From contig JAJTWR010000305.1 in assembly GCA_021613335.1 (NCBI GenBank), positions 1,791,501-1,855,500 on the forward strand: 64,000 nucleotides of DNA, read 5' to 3'. Every line of letters begins with the position of its first letter. The first letter of the stretch is position 1. Both the position numbers and the translations under genes were made by a program. Below the pieces are notes generated by a model. That model did no database searches. It was not told the origin of the DNA and worked only from the letters and a program-made list of their open reading frames with translations. Of the stretch, positions 1 to 11,673 are shown piece after piece. This DNA is from Whitmania pigra. Its lineage: Eukaryota; Annelida; Clitellata; Hirudinida; Haemopidae.

Positions 1-60
1 TATTCAACATTTTATTCGATATTTTATTCAACATTTTATTCAACATTTTATTCAAAAGTT
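1..60. repeat. Short tandem AT repeat at window edge
   Basis: About four degenerate copies of a 12-17 bp unit built on attcaacatttt open the window and may continue to the left of it. Positions 61-470 hold AT-rich single-copy sequence in which I see no exon. Confidence 0.6.
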
Positions 61-474
61 TCTTCAGCATTTTCTTGAATCAATTCGTTTCCAAAAAAAT
101 CATTTAGAATTTTTAAAGTGTTTTTTAATTAAATTCAATTTTAAGTTTTTTCACTTTACAAAGCAACGTACTTAACTTATTGCAGGAAAATAATTTTGCG
201 TACCGAAGATGGGCGCAATTGTTTTTGAAAAATTGATGAACAAATGATAAAGAATGAATGATTGAATGTTTCCAACGTGCATCTCATCCTTTGGGATGCA
301 GTCAGTAATTATACTCGGATGATCTCGAGCTGCTGATGAAGGAGGCAATTTAATTTCTCAAAAATTAAATAATAAATATAATAAACATGATAAATATAAA
401 TTTTTTTCCATTTATTTTATTGAAACACAAATTCAGTACAAGTTGGAACCAAAAGGAAAACAAGGAACGTCTTA

Positions 475-626
475 TAATAAATATAATAATATAATAAACA
501 TAATAAATATAATAAACATAATAAACATAATAAATGTAATAAATATAATAAACATAATAAATATAATAAACATAATAAATATAATAAACATAATAAATAT
601 AATAAACAAAAAATATAATAAATATA
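475..626. repeat. Minisatellite of 9-bp AT-rich units
   Basis: Alternating aataaacat and aataaatat units run for about 150 bp. Open reading frames across it on both strands encode only Ile/Asn or Tyr/Val runs and are by-products of the repeat. Confidence 0.85.
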
Positions 627-879
627 ACAAACTTAATAAATACAACAAAGATCACATAATGATTATTTTAAGAATAATATTTATGTTCGTATGTGGATGT
701 TCATTAATATTACTAACGTGTTATTAAATAAAACTAAAAACATTCAACCTTTGTAAACTTTACATTTTTATCGTTTACTTAAGCATTGAACTTAAAAGAG
801 CACTTTTCAAAGCAGGTTTTGTTGCTAATTCTCTTAAACAGATGCGTTGATGATGCCGAGATATTTCTAATTGCTGTAC

Positions 880-1408
880 AAAAATTATGGAGCCTATTTA
901 TTACATTTGTAATTGTGTTCAAAAATTGTGGAGGCTATTTATTATATTTGTAATTGTTGTATATAAATTGTGGAAGCTATTTATTACATTTGTAATTGTT
1001 GTACACAAATTGTGGAGGCTATTTATTACATTTGTAATTGATGTACACAAATTGTGGAGGCTATTTATTACATTTGTAATTGATGTACACAAATTATGGA
1101 GCCTATTTATTACATTTGTAATTGTTGCATATAAATTATGGAGGCTATTTATTATATTTGTAATTGTGTACAAAAACTATGGAGCCTATTTATTACATTT
1201 GTAATTGTTGCATATAAATTATGGAGGCTATTTATTATATTTGTAATTGTGTACAAAAACTATGGAGGCTATTTATTACATTTGTAATTGTGTTCAAAAA
1301 CTATGGAGGCTATTTTTTACATTTGTAATTGTTGCATATAAATTCTGGAGGCTATTTATTATATTTGCAATTGTGTGCAAAAATTATGGAGGCTATTTAT
1401 TACATTTG
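880..1408. repeat. 42-bp minisatellite, about 12 copies
   Basis: Units of 42 bp contain the core ggctatttattacatttg followed by taattgttgtacacaaa. They repeat about 12.5 times with a few substitutions per unit. Because 42 is a multiple of three, frames stay open on both strands (105 aa on + and 84 aa on -). I do not regard these as genes. Confidence 0.9.
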
Positions 1409-1803
1409 CGCTTCTGGTGAAGTTCTGTTATAGCTTTTTATTCTGACTTATTCGTGCTCTTAACATCTCCGAGAATTCCTTTAGCTATTAATTTTTGTCG
1501 TTGCAAGCCTTTGGTGAACAAAAGCTGTTGAATATTCAGACAGATCTTTTTAAATTTAAACTTGCGTTACTGATTTTAATATTCTAAGACTCTGTCAGGT
1601 CATGAAAAATTGCCCCTCGGCACTTGAATAACCCCTCGGCGGTTTGTAATGTTAAATTTTAAATTCTTTTAAGAAGCCTAAAAAAGTTTCCCAAATTGAA
1701 TTTAAAATTAAATTTTTCCTGAAATTAAATTTAAGAGGGAATTCACAAAACTCAAGTGTTTTCTTATTATTGAGAAGGTAAACAATTCTATTTTTAACTC
1801 CAG

Positions 1804-2024
1804 AGGGAAGAACCACGGCTGAAACCTACGGGGTCGACCAGTACTTGGAAATCTCGGCCGCCATGGGCCACGAAATCGATGCCCTCATCAGAGCCACCCT
1901 GAGAATCCTCGAATCCAGATTCCCTCTGGACTCCACCCCCGTCACGAGTTGTTCATTAGTTTCCCCAAATGACCTCCAAAGTCAAAAAGGCGCCGAGTCT
2001 GCTGCAAGTGCGACTTACTTGTAA
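1804..2024 (+). CDS. Candidate terminal exon of a Ras-superfamily (Rho-like) small GTPase, partial
   Basis: A GC-richer island follows a good acceptor (ttttaactccag). Read with two leading bases it encodes 73 codons to TAA at 2022-2024. The segment AETYGVDQYLEISAAMGHEI looks like the last part of a G domain: the YLE-SA pattern is typical of the G5 box (Rho: YLEcSA; Rab/RGK: ETSAA), and it is followed by an amphipathic helix like the final G-domain helix. No CAAX or Cys-rich prenylation tail is seen; the frame ends ATYL. Upstream exons are not identifiable in the first 1.8 kb and would lie to the left. Seen: exon and motif. Inferred: family. It could be a relic or a chance resemblance. Confidence 0.38.
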
Positions 2025-2975
2025 CTTCGCAACTTCGTCTTCGTCGTCCGCAGCTGATCGTCGTTCGAATATTTTCATGTGAATTTGCACTTCAATCGTC
2101 GATGGAATACAACCTGAGCGACAAGAACTAGAGGCACTGAAATTGCATTGAAACCAATCGCCCTTTGAAATGACGGGCTGCAATGGTTCCACAAGGTGGA
2201 TTGTGGTTTGTGGTTTGTCCATCCAAACGTTCTCCTTGATAGAAGTTGCCTATTTTAAAATTTCCAATTCCAAGTTTTTGAATTTCATTCGAGAGAGAAA
2301 AAGTAAACAGACGGAAACATTTAATTCATGCCAAGTAAAGATTAAAGTTTTAAAAAAAAATAAAAATATAGAAATTTCCAAGACGCAATCCTGCCAGTAC
2401 TGAAAGAGGATTCAAATTTTCCTCAATTCGTCGCTCAAGAATGACCCAGCTTAAAATGCTTCCCCGTGCTTTATCATGTCTGGGCTATAATCAAATAAAT
2501 AAATAAATAATTTATCATGTCTGGGCGCTCAACATGCCTTCAACAAGAAGCTGCTTACATATTTTTGCAAGTCTTTTTTGTCTTCTCGAGTTTTATGAGC
2601 AGCTGTGATGAAGATTTTCAACTCATATTTTCAATTACTTTTGTCCACTTTTGTCTTCAATTTGATTTCACGTTCTGCCTGCAAATTTACAGACTTCAAA
2701 GGAATTCAATTCTACGAGAATCCCCTTCTATTTAAGGATTTCAATATGTTTTAATCTTTCCGTGAATAGATATTAATTTTACTTTTAATTTTTTATTTTT
2801 GTCGATAATTCTCGAGTTAATCTCCTAGTGCATTGGCGTTTTGATTCCGTGGAAAGATCGATGCTCAGCAGATTGAGAGTTAATGTTCTCGTCATCATCG
2901 ATAATCGTTATCATCGCCATCAATCATCATCATCATCATCATCGTTGTTTATACTTGTGCTCCTCGACGTCATTC
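2025..2975. other. Intergenic AT-rich stretch, no gene seen
   Basis: No exon with convincing splice sites on either strand. It holds a short aaat tract near 2493-2508 and a cat/atc triplet tract near 2920-2945. Confidence 0.5.
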
Positions 2976-3072
2976 GATATGAATAATATGAGTTATTAAA
3001 TTTAATATCTTTAATAAGATCATTTGATATGAATAATGTGAGTCATTAAATTTAATATCTTTAATAAGATCC
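2976..3072. repeat. Tandem duplication of a ~50-bp AT-rich unit
   Basis: Two adjacent copies begin gatatgaataat and end ctttaataagatc, and differ at only a few bases. Confidence 0.8.
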
Positions 3073-3289
3073 TGTTTCATGGAACTTTGTGAATTGGAAT
3101 GTTACGTAATGCTGCGTAATGTTACGTAATTCCTCGAGATATTCGAACGTGTTAAGAAGGTTTTATGTTTCAAAAACAAAGACTTTTTCCTTTATCAGTG
3201 GAAATAAATTTCTTATTTGTTATTTAATTTGTTATAATATATTTTAAACAAGAAATATATATTACATATTATATATATATATATATATG

Positions 3290-3471
3290 GTCAATACGTC
3301 AATAGTGATTATATGAAAAATCATATGAAATTACCATTTACTGATGTTATTGGATTAAGTTAATAACGCCTAACAATATAATATGTAATATATATTTCTT
3401 ATATATATTTACACATATAGTAAATGGTAATTTCATATGATTTTTCATATAATCACTATTGACGTATTGAC
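3290..3471. repeat. Perfect 53-bp inverted repeat (MITE-like or hairpin)
   Basis: Arms 3290-3342 and 3419-3471 are exact reverse complements (left arm begins gtcaatacgtcaatagtg). A 76-bp loop separates them. The loop contains atgtaatatatatttctt, which is the reverse complement of sequence just outside the left arm (about 3252-3271), so the structure is nested. An (AT)n run abuts the left arm. No coding capacity. It may be a miniature non-autonomous transposon or a recent palindromic duplication; no clear target-site duplication is visible. Confidence 0.75.
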
Positions 3472-3999
3472 AATTTATTTATGCGAAATATTTAAAAATA
3501 TTAAAGTTAAATATGATCAACATTTGCAGGATAAAATCTGGAAATACTTTTAAAATTAATTATTTTTTGTTGTTGAAAATTTACGGAAGATTGTAAAATA
3601 CTTTTAAGCAGTTTAAAAAATGTTTTAAGAGTTGACATTTTTGGAGAAATTTAAAAGAATTGAAGATTAATTCTTGGCTGAATTGAAGAACGTAATCTTT
3701 GATATTTTTCTGCATTTATCATTGGTGTGAGATGGTGACTTGTTATTGTTGTTTACAAATTACAAATTATTTTCAGTTGAAGCATTTAATAAATTCACTT
3801 CAAGTGTCGAGTGGAAAATATGATGAAAATATAACGATTATAAGAAAGGAAGGTAATAATAATAATAATAAGATTAATAATATTGTTATGATAATGATGA
3901 TGACATGGGCAGTTATTATTATTATTATTGGCAACCTTCGTCATAATTAGGCAAGTTTATCGGCCTTCTTGGCGCATCTGAGTTGCTATGGAGGGTTGC

Positions 4000-4182
4000 C
4001 ATGGAGATGAGGAATTAAATGGGGATGAGGAATTAAATGGAGATGAGGAATTAAATGGAGATGAGGAATTAAATGGAGATGAGGAATTAAATGGAGATGA
4101 GGAATTAAATGGAGATGAGGAATTAAATGGAGATGAGGAATTAAATGGAGATGAGGAATTAAATGGAGATGAGGAATTATGG
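4000..4182. repeat. 18-bp minisatellite, about 10 copies
   Basis: The unit ggagatgaggaattaaat repeats about ten times almost without error. Open frames on both strands (for example + 3988-4191, a GDEELN hexapeptide repeat) follow from the 18-bp period. No promoter, splice or homology support for coding. Confidence 0.9.
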
Positions 4183-4536
4183 ACCATTTAAAGAGCGGCC
4201 ATGCCACTGCTCAGGTGTGCCATGCACCGCTATTGTTGAAATATATGCCCGAATGTTTCAAATGAATATGAATGTAAATATTTTTAAACGCAGATAATGT
4301 TAATTTTTTGAGTTGTTATTATTTATTTATTTATTGCCAATAGCTTTGATTTGAAATATATGTTAATGAGTTACATTAATGAGTTAGTGCTCATTTGCAT
4401 GGGAAGATAAAAACACTTTTATTTATTTAATTTTATTTAAATTTCTTGGAAAGTTTTGAGCCAATAAATTTATTTATTTCTGCACATTCATTATTTTAAA
4501 GTTGTTCAAAGCTTAAAACAGGACTCTGTTTTCTCA

Positions 4537-4853
<317 letters not shown>

Positions 4854-5506
4854 TAAATGTTAACATTTAAATTTAAATTTAATAAATTTATGAATTAACT
4901 AAAATAATAAATTAATAAATTCAAACAATTTCGAGCAGAAGACAATACGAGTGAAACATTTGATAAGGAATGAATGAGTGAATGTTGTTGAATGTTATCC
5001 TGTTGTTGCACGTGACATGATATTATAATATTATGAAATTATTAATTAATTATTATAGAATTATTAATGATGAATTAAAATAATATCTCTAATTAACTGA
5101 CAGATGTTATGAGTAGGACGCATGCAAAGATTTCACAAGTGTGCGACGAGGCATAATATTATTCTAATAATAATAAATATAATATTATTCTAATAATAAT
5201 ATCATTATATTGTAATATAATTGTATAATTATATCATAATATCCTAATATCACTGCCAGTAATGACAACCACTGAATGTAAGCACGAATAACAATCCATC
5301 GTATAACTAAGTAACTGATTGCACAAGTAACAATCACATGTTTTGTAACTTGTAATGTAGTAACTTGCTGCTAACGATAATTGTAAATTATTAAACATGA
5401 CGTTGCATCAATTAAGAATGTTTTTTTTTTATAATCTTGCATCCTCTTGTTATCATTGTTATTATTTTCATTATAATTAATTATGCATAATAATTATGCA
5501 TTATAA

Positions 5507-8500
5507 TTATGCAAATGAGAGCTTGACTCCGAGTGTTGTGGTCTTCCTGAGTCCCATGCATGACTTGTTGTCGATGTCGATGCTTCTCTCCTTCGTTGAA
5601 ATGTCGTTTTCAAGGGCAGACCTACGACAATTCATGCAATGAAATATCTTGTCTTAAATATTTAAATATTTAATCCTTGTTATGAAATATGTTGTCCTAA
5701 ATATTTCATCCTTGTTATGAAATATGTTGTCTTAAATATTTAGTATTTGTTATGAAATATGTTGTCTTAAATATTTAATATTTGTTATGAAATATGTTGT
5801 CTTAAATATTTAGTATTTGTTATGAAATATGTTGTCTTAAATATTTAATATTTGTTATGAAATAGGTTGTCCTAAATATTTAATCTTCTTCAGATTAAAT
5901 TTCTTGTTACATTTAATTTAATTTTATTTTTTAAACTTTATTTAAATTTAATTTTATTTTATATTAGTTTTGCAAATAAATTTAAATATATTTAATTTCT
6001 TTTTATTTCATGAAAATAAATTTAATTTACTTTAATTTCTTGTTATTTCAATAATTAAATCAATTTAAACAAATCCAACCTCGTCTTGAGGAGTCTGGCC
6101 AAAGCATTTTCAGAATCTTTTAACTTGGCTTTTAATGTTCTCACTGACTCTTTTATCTCCTCCACTTCTTTCTGAAGTCTTTCATGCGTAAGAAAAATAA
6201 TAATAATAATATCATCGAAATTATATTATACTGTGATAATATCATTCATAATAATTTATTGGTTAAATATAATATAGTACCATTTATGAAATATAGCTGC
6301 AAAAGAAATAGTATATAAACTCTAGTATAGTAAATAATACTTTATAAGTTAATGATTAGAAATAACTAGCCAATGGGGTGGATGAATTGAAATGAATTGG
6401 ATGGGATGAATTGAAATGAATTGGATGGATGAATTGAAATGAATTGGATGGGATGAATTGAAATGAATTGGATGGGATGAATTGAAATGAATTGGAAGGG
6501 ATGAATTGAAATGAATTGGATGGGATGAATTGAAATGAATTGGATGGGATGAATTGAAATGAATTGGATGGGATGAATTGTTTACAAGAATTCCAAAGCA
6601 ACCCCAGCATGGAAGGATCGTTGCAGAGTTCAACGTCGATCCTTTTCGTCCTTTCCTCCAATCTCGTTTGTGCCACCTTCAAAGGGGCTTCCTTGTCGCA
6701 AATGGCCTTTTTAAGCAGAAGTATCAATCTCTCCATCTCTTTTATTTCGATGAGCGTCTACGAAAGTATATTTAAGAGTCTAAAAATATTTTTTATGAAG
6801 TTATTTGCCTTGTGTATATTTCTTCTTATGAGGTTTTAATGTAATAGTTGTAATATGCCGATAGTAGTAATACATATTTACAATCAATAATCATTAATAT
6901 AATAACTAACATAATATAATAACAAATAATAACATTGTTAATTAGGAACAAGTAAAAGATTCATGTAAGATTTGTAAAAGTCACCCTCTGAAGATGATTC
7001 TGGAGTTTGTTCTTGGCATCAGTCAACTCCTGGATGCGAGTTTGGAAGGCAGAATTGGCCAAGTTGTTGTTCGAATTCATTTCGCTGTTGCACTGCCTCA
7101 TCAACGTGTCCATCTCGCCACGCAGTCTCATCGAATTTTCGCGCTCCTTCTGCGACCTGGAGATGTTGTCCTGAGTGAACTTCATCCACGTCACTGGAAC
7201 CGTGATGCTGGATAGAATGATAATGCGAATAGTGAATTTACATTCGAGAATTTCCGGGTTGGACGATATTTTTGATATTTTTGTAGTTTTAATAAGTAAG
7301 GATCACTTACAAAATACAAATTACAATATCATGAAAATTGTGGCATCAACTGACCAATTTCAGCTGCATAAAAGCCACCTAACCTCTTTTAGTTCCATAA
7401 ATAAATAACAATCAAATTTAATTTATTTCAAGAACAAGTTTAAAGGACAACATCCTGTAACGAATGCTGAAAGTATCAAACACAAACGTGTTGTCGTAGT
7501 TTTCGATGTTTGGAAACATTCCAATGCTGGAGGACATGTTGTGGAGTTGTTGTGCCTTCCCGTCGAGGTCCTGAGCGTGGTACTTGTTCCTCGAATCTTG
7601 CTCGCAAGCCATCTGAGCAGACTTTGTCATCCTGGAGGAAAATGTATTTGCAATAAAAATAGAGTTATAAATATATTTTATTCTAATGTATCTACTTGCA
7701 GTTACTTGATATTTGGTCTGAATATTAATGTTTACGTAATAATCCTAATTATTTTATTTCTAATTATTATCATGATTTATTGCTAATATTTTTATTTTTT
7801 ATTTTTATTAATCTAAACAATTCGTAAAATTGTACTTCTGCTGCATGGCGGCTTTTTCGAGAATCCTCTTCAACTTGTCCTGACATTTCTTGATGATGTC
7901 GATTTCCTGGTAATGAATTTCTGAATTCACCTAATTATGAACTATTTAAATTAAAAGTTGACCAATTGCGGTACTAATTAATTTTTATATTATCTGTAGT
8001 ACTAATTAATTTTTATATTATTTTCAGTGCTAATTAATTTTAATTATTATCAAACATTAATTCCGAGTCACAGTTTCATACCTTGGAAAGTGCCTTTTCG
8101 ACAGCATCATTCACCTGATCGATGCCAACCCTGCCCTCCCTGTGCATGAGGCATTCTTCGGCAACCATCAGAGGCTGTTTCGTGTCGTTCAGGAACTGAT
8201 CGACCACTCTCATGAAGTTCTGTCCAAGAATTTCAGTCGGTCATTCAATGGTTCAACCAAACCGTCTGCCAACCAACCAATCAATCACCCAGCCAGCCAA
8301 TCAACCAACCCACCAACCTTCATCTCTTCCATTTCTTCGGCATTAGCTCGTACCTCGTTGATCAGTTCATCCTTCCAGAAGCTTATGTCGGCCACTCTCT
8401 CACCTGCGAGGTTCTTTGAGTGATTAAGAAATGATTGATTGTGATTTAATTACTGGTAAAGAGTTACCGATAAATGACCTATCGTCTACGTATCTAAGTA

Positions 8501-9130
8501 TCATTATCACGTCGACTAGTAACCCAATCTCTTGGTATTGGTTGCCTGTCTGTTCTTCGTCTGCTGATCGATGGTTCTTATCGTCTGCCAGGCATCAGTC
8601 CTCAGGCGCTCTGCCAAGTTCCTCTCCTTGTCGGACAGGTTGAAGTAGCCCTTGTTCGAAACCTCCCAATCGCTCTGACTGAACCTGTTGTACACTGCAT
8701 TCCTAAAAAAGAATGATAAATGTGAATAGTTTTATAATGTTGTTTTTTTTTTAGAGAAAATATTTTTTATGTATTAAGTTTAGTTTTATGTATTAAGATT
8801 TAAATGCACCTTTAAAATGCGTAAATAACTTTTATTTATTATAATTTAATTTTTTTAGAATTTTTGATAGCCTCTAGCGTTTTTTTTTTAACTTTTCAAT
8901 AGATTATGTCATCGATTTAATATTAATAATAAAATTTATTAGATATAATAATAATAAAATTCATGACCTGACCTCGATTTATTGAAAACTGCTTGTGGTT
9001 GGGCAAAGGTTCCCGACCTGATCATGTGATTGGATACTTCGTGATCGTTGATTGTCGGCATCTTCGAGAAGGCCTTCTGACTCATGGCTGATGACGTGCG
9101 ACAAATTGGGGAGGGTGATGCAAAAGCCAT
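5507..9130 (-). CDS. Tektin (tektin-3/4/5-like), complete 10-exon gene
   Basis: Tektins are coiled-coil rods inside the lumen of ciliary and flagellar doublet microtubules. Exons in coding order: 9130-8973, 8702-8524, 8403-8318, 8219-8082, 7906-7836, 7631-7488, 7207-6985, 6757-6603, 6178-6080, 5621-5507. All junctions keep phase and give 455 aa, normal for the family. Landmarks: a KRLGERVADISFWKDEL-type segment across exons 2-3; EIDIIKKCQDKL in exon 5; CEQDSRNKYHAQDLDGKAQQ in exon 6; TQDNISRSQKERE and DAKNKLQNHL in exon 7; KEAPLKVAQTRLEERT in exon 8; SIDIDNKSCMGLRK near the C-terminus. These match the conserved tektin blocks throughout. The diagnostic nonapeptide is altered (RIDVELCND, residues about 372-380, against the usual RPNVELCRD). 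The start ATG opens exon 1 with no upstream in-frame candidate. The paralogue call is inferred. Confidence 0.93.
5638..5885. repeat. 35-bp minisatellite inside tektin intron 9
   Basis: Units of about 35 bp (core gaaatatgttgtcttaaata) occur about six to seven times between tektin exon 10 (ends 5621) and exon 9 (starts 6080). Confidence 0.85.
6375..6580. repeat. 24-bp minisatellite in tektin intron 8
   Basis: Units of gatgggatgaattgaaatga plus attg repeat about eight to nine times. The array begins about 20 bp past the exon 8 splice donor. Reading through the donor leaves an open frame across the repeat, so it was taken up by long open frames here, but tektin alignment requires splicing at 6603/6602. 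Confidence 0.88.
7966..8042. repeat. Three ~28-bp direct repeats in tektin intron 4
   Basis: Three copies of a unit containing gtactaattaatttttatat lie between tektin exons 4 and 5; the last is diverged. Confidence 0.7.
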
Positions 9131-9445
9131 CCTTGAATGGAAAATTATGATTATGATGATGATGATACTGATAATAATGATATGATGTTTGTTTATTGTT
9201 GTGCTCGATTAAATAAAACAAATTAGTAATAATATGATTAATTAAAACATAAATAAGAAGATACACAATTCAATGATAGCATACCTCGAAGGGCCAAAGA
9301 ATTTTCAGCGCTCAAAGACAAAATTAAAAAACTTAATGGGCGATATTTCGAGGTCGGAGTTCTGTGTATCTATGGTAAGATCAGACAACAATCCGCCAGT
9401 TATAAGAGCTTGCTTTAATGAGATGCTGCCAAAGATACTGAAAGT

Positions 9446-9465
9446 TTGTTTTGCTTGGCAACCGT
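9446..9465 (-). promoter_or_regulatory. Possible RFX X-box-like site upstream of tektin
   Basis: About 320 bp upstream of the tektin start codon, tttgcttggcaacc carries a good GGCAAC half site next to a degenerate second half. RFX factors bind X-boxes upstream of ciliary genes in many animals. One half deviates from consensus, so this is only suggestive. Confidence 0.2.
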
Positions 9466-9514
9466 TCTCGCATGCGTCTTCGAGATTATTATCATCACCT
9501 TAGAATAGTCATTA

Positions 9515-9888
<374 letters not shown>

Positions 9889-11673
9889 AAACTGAAAGAA
9901 ATTACCATGAAAAATACCCATGAAAGTACCTACTACAGTAAGATGTATAAATGACAAAGGCTTTGTGCGAACAGTTCTTTTGTTCTTTCGGTCGATGAAA
10001 AATATTTTGCTTCAGAAATGTCAGCATGTCTGTGTTTTGTGTGTCCTTCTGATTATTAATTCAGTACTCTACTGTTAAATCTTGCATAAGTTTCATTTCG
10101 TGATAAATATTTAGATATTTGGAATACAAATTATTATAATTATTACAACTCTCCTCCTTGTGATAGGCCATGTTTGATCCGTTGCCAATGACGACCGCTA
10201 ATAGTTTTTTTTTCATTTTGGTTTTAATTCTGCTTTCGCTTCCATTGTTCGAGACAGAAAGTCACACAAGAAAAGGTTTCTTTGCAACCCACCATCGTTA
10301 TCATTATTGTTATAATTATCATTATCGTTATTATTATATATTATTATTATTATTATTATCATCATCATCATCATCAATCACTATCATTATTATTATCCAT
10401 CGATCATTCTTCATCACATGATTATATTTGATCATCTTTAATATCGGTCCATCACTATTATTGATGCGTCATCATTGATTCTTAATTATTAATTAATTAT
10501 CATCGATTCATTATCATTGATCCCTTACAAATTCGTACTCAGAAATTTTTGATTTTGATACTTTTTTTTACTATTAGAATTGTTTTTTAGAGATGATTTT
10601 TCTACTGTTATGCCGATACTCTTTAATACTGACATCTCGTTAATTAAAACGAGATAATAAAATAGACATTTTCCATTAATTCTTTTATTAAACCATTTAG
10701 GGTTATAGGGGTGCTAGAACCCCAGCCCATTGGGTGCGCCACTGATTCATTATCATCGATTGGGTCATGTGTTAGACACAGGAGTCTACCAACCCATTCT
10801 CAAATTATCTGGAGATGAGCCTAATTGAGTTGTGCATAATTCATGAACTTCCAAAAAAATCATCCACCAAACCAACAACCTAAAAAAAAAACTGAGTGCG
10901 ATAATTGTTCTCTGAACAGTTGCTGGGTTTGTGTATTTCACGCCATCTTTCCTCGAGTCGATCGATCGATAATCTGAATTATGAGAATTATGAAAACAAC
11001 AAACACATTTTAATAACATTTCTGATCTATAACCACGAGAGTTTTGTTGTTGAATGAATTAACAACAAATAAAGTTCAACGTTGTTTCAGTTTTCAAGAT
11101 GCAACATCTCATCAATTCGGTGCCACCAATCAGCTTTTGGCGCACATTTCGGATGGAAAGGACTTTTGTAAAGTTTTCAATCCGAAATTTACTTTTCAAC
11201 GAATCACCAGATGCACTACATCTGATGTAGATAATAACATACAATGAAAATGATTGGTCCTACAAATAAACATTGAAATAATTTTAAAGCACGATTTGAA
11301 ATATTTAAAAAATGCATGATCATCGTACAAAGTAAAATAAAGATGTAATTTTTTCTAATACCTCATTGACATGATTAAACTATTTAAAAATATTAAAAAC
11401 TATTTAAAACTATTTAACAATCACAATGACATTTAAACTACTGTTTAATACTTTAAAAAACACTTAAACACATACAAAAACATCAGTTGCCACGACAAAT
11501 GCAAGCGAAACGACTGACGTCAGCATTAAGTGGATGAAATTAAGCGACGACTCCAAATATAAATCTCTTTGTCTTCCATTTTTTTTCTCCACATTCAAAA
11601 GGAACTCGTCAAGCAACAGATGAAAGCATTAGCGGCAGAAATAGGAAATTCTTTCCGGGTAAGACGGTTCGGT
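9889..11673. other. Intergenic region, no gene seen
   Basis: AT-rich sequence between the tektin and the aerolysin-like gene. It includes imperfect att/atc triplets at about 10300-10400. Open frames such as 11044-11247 (+) and 11059-11244 (-) overlap each other and have no recognisable domain. Confidence 0.5.

Noticed and set aside
887..1204. 105-aa and 84-aa open frames on both strands of the 42-bp array
   Set aside because: They are produced by a repeat unit divisible by three; there is no start context, splice signal or domain.
880..1408. CRISPR-like appearance of regularly spaced repeats
   Set aside because: Contiguous 42-bp units without unique spacers, in a eukaryotic genome.
3988..4191. 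Open frame with a GDEELN hexapeptide repeat, and mirror frames on the minus strand
   Set aside because: The 18-bp minisatellite keeps all frames open; no gene context.
11059..11244. Minus-strand frame with a faint resemblance to the start of a MATH domain
   Set aside because: Too short, no second conserved block, overlapped by an equally open plus-strand frame.
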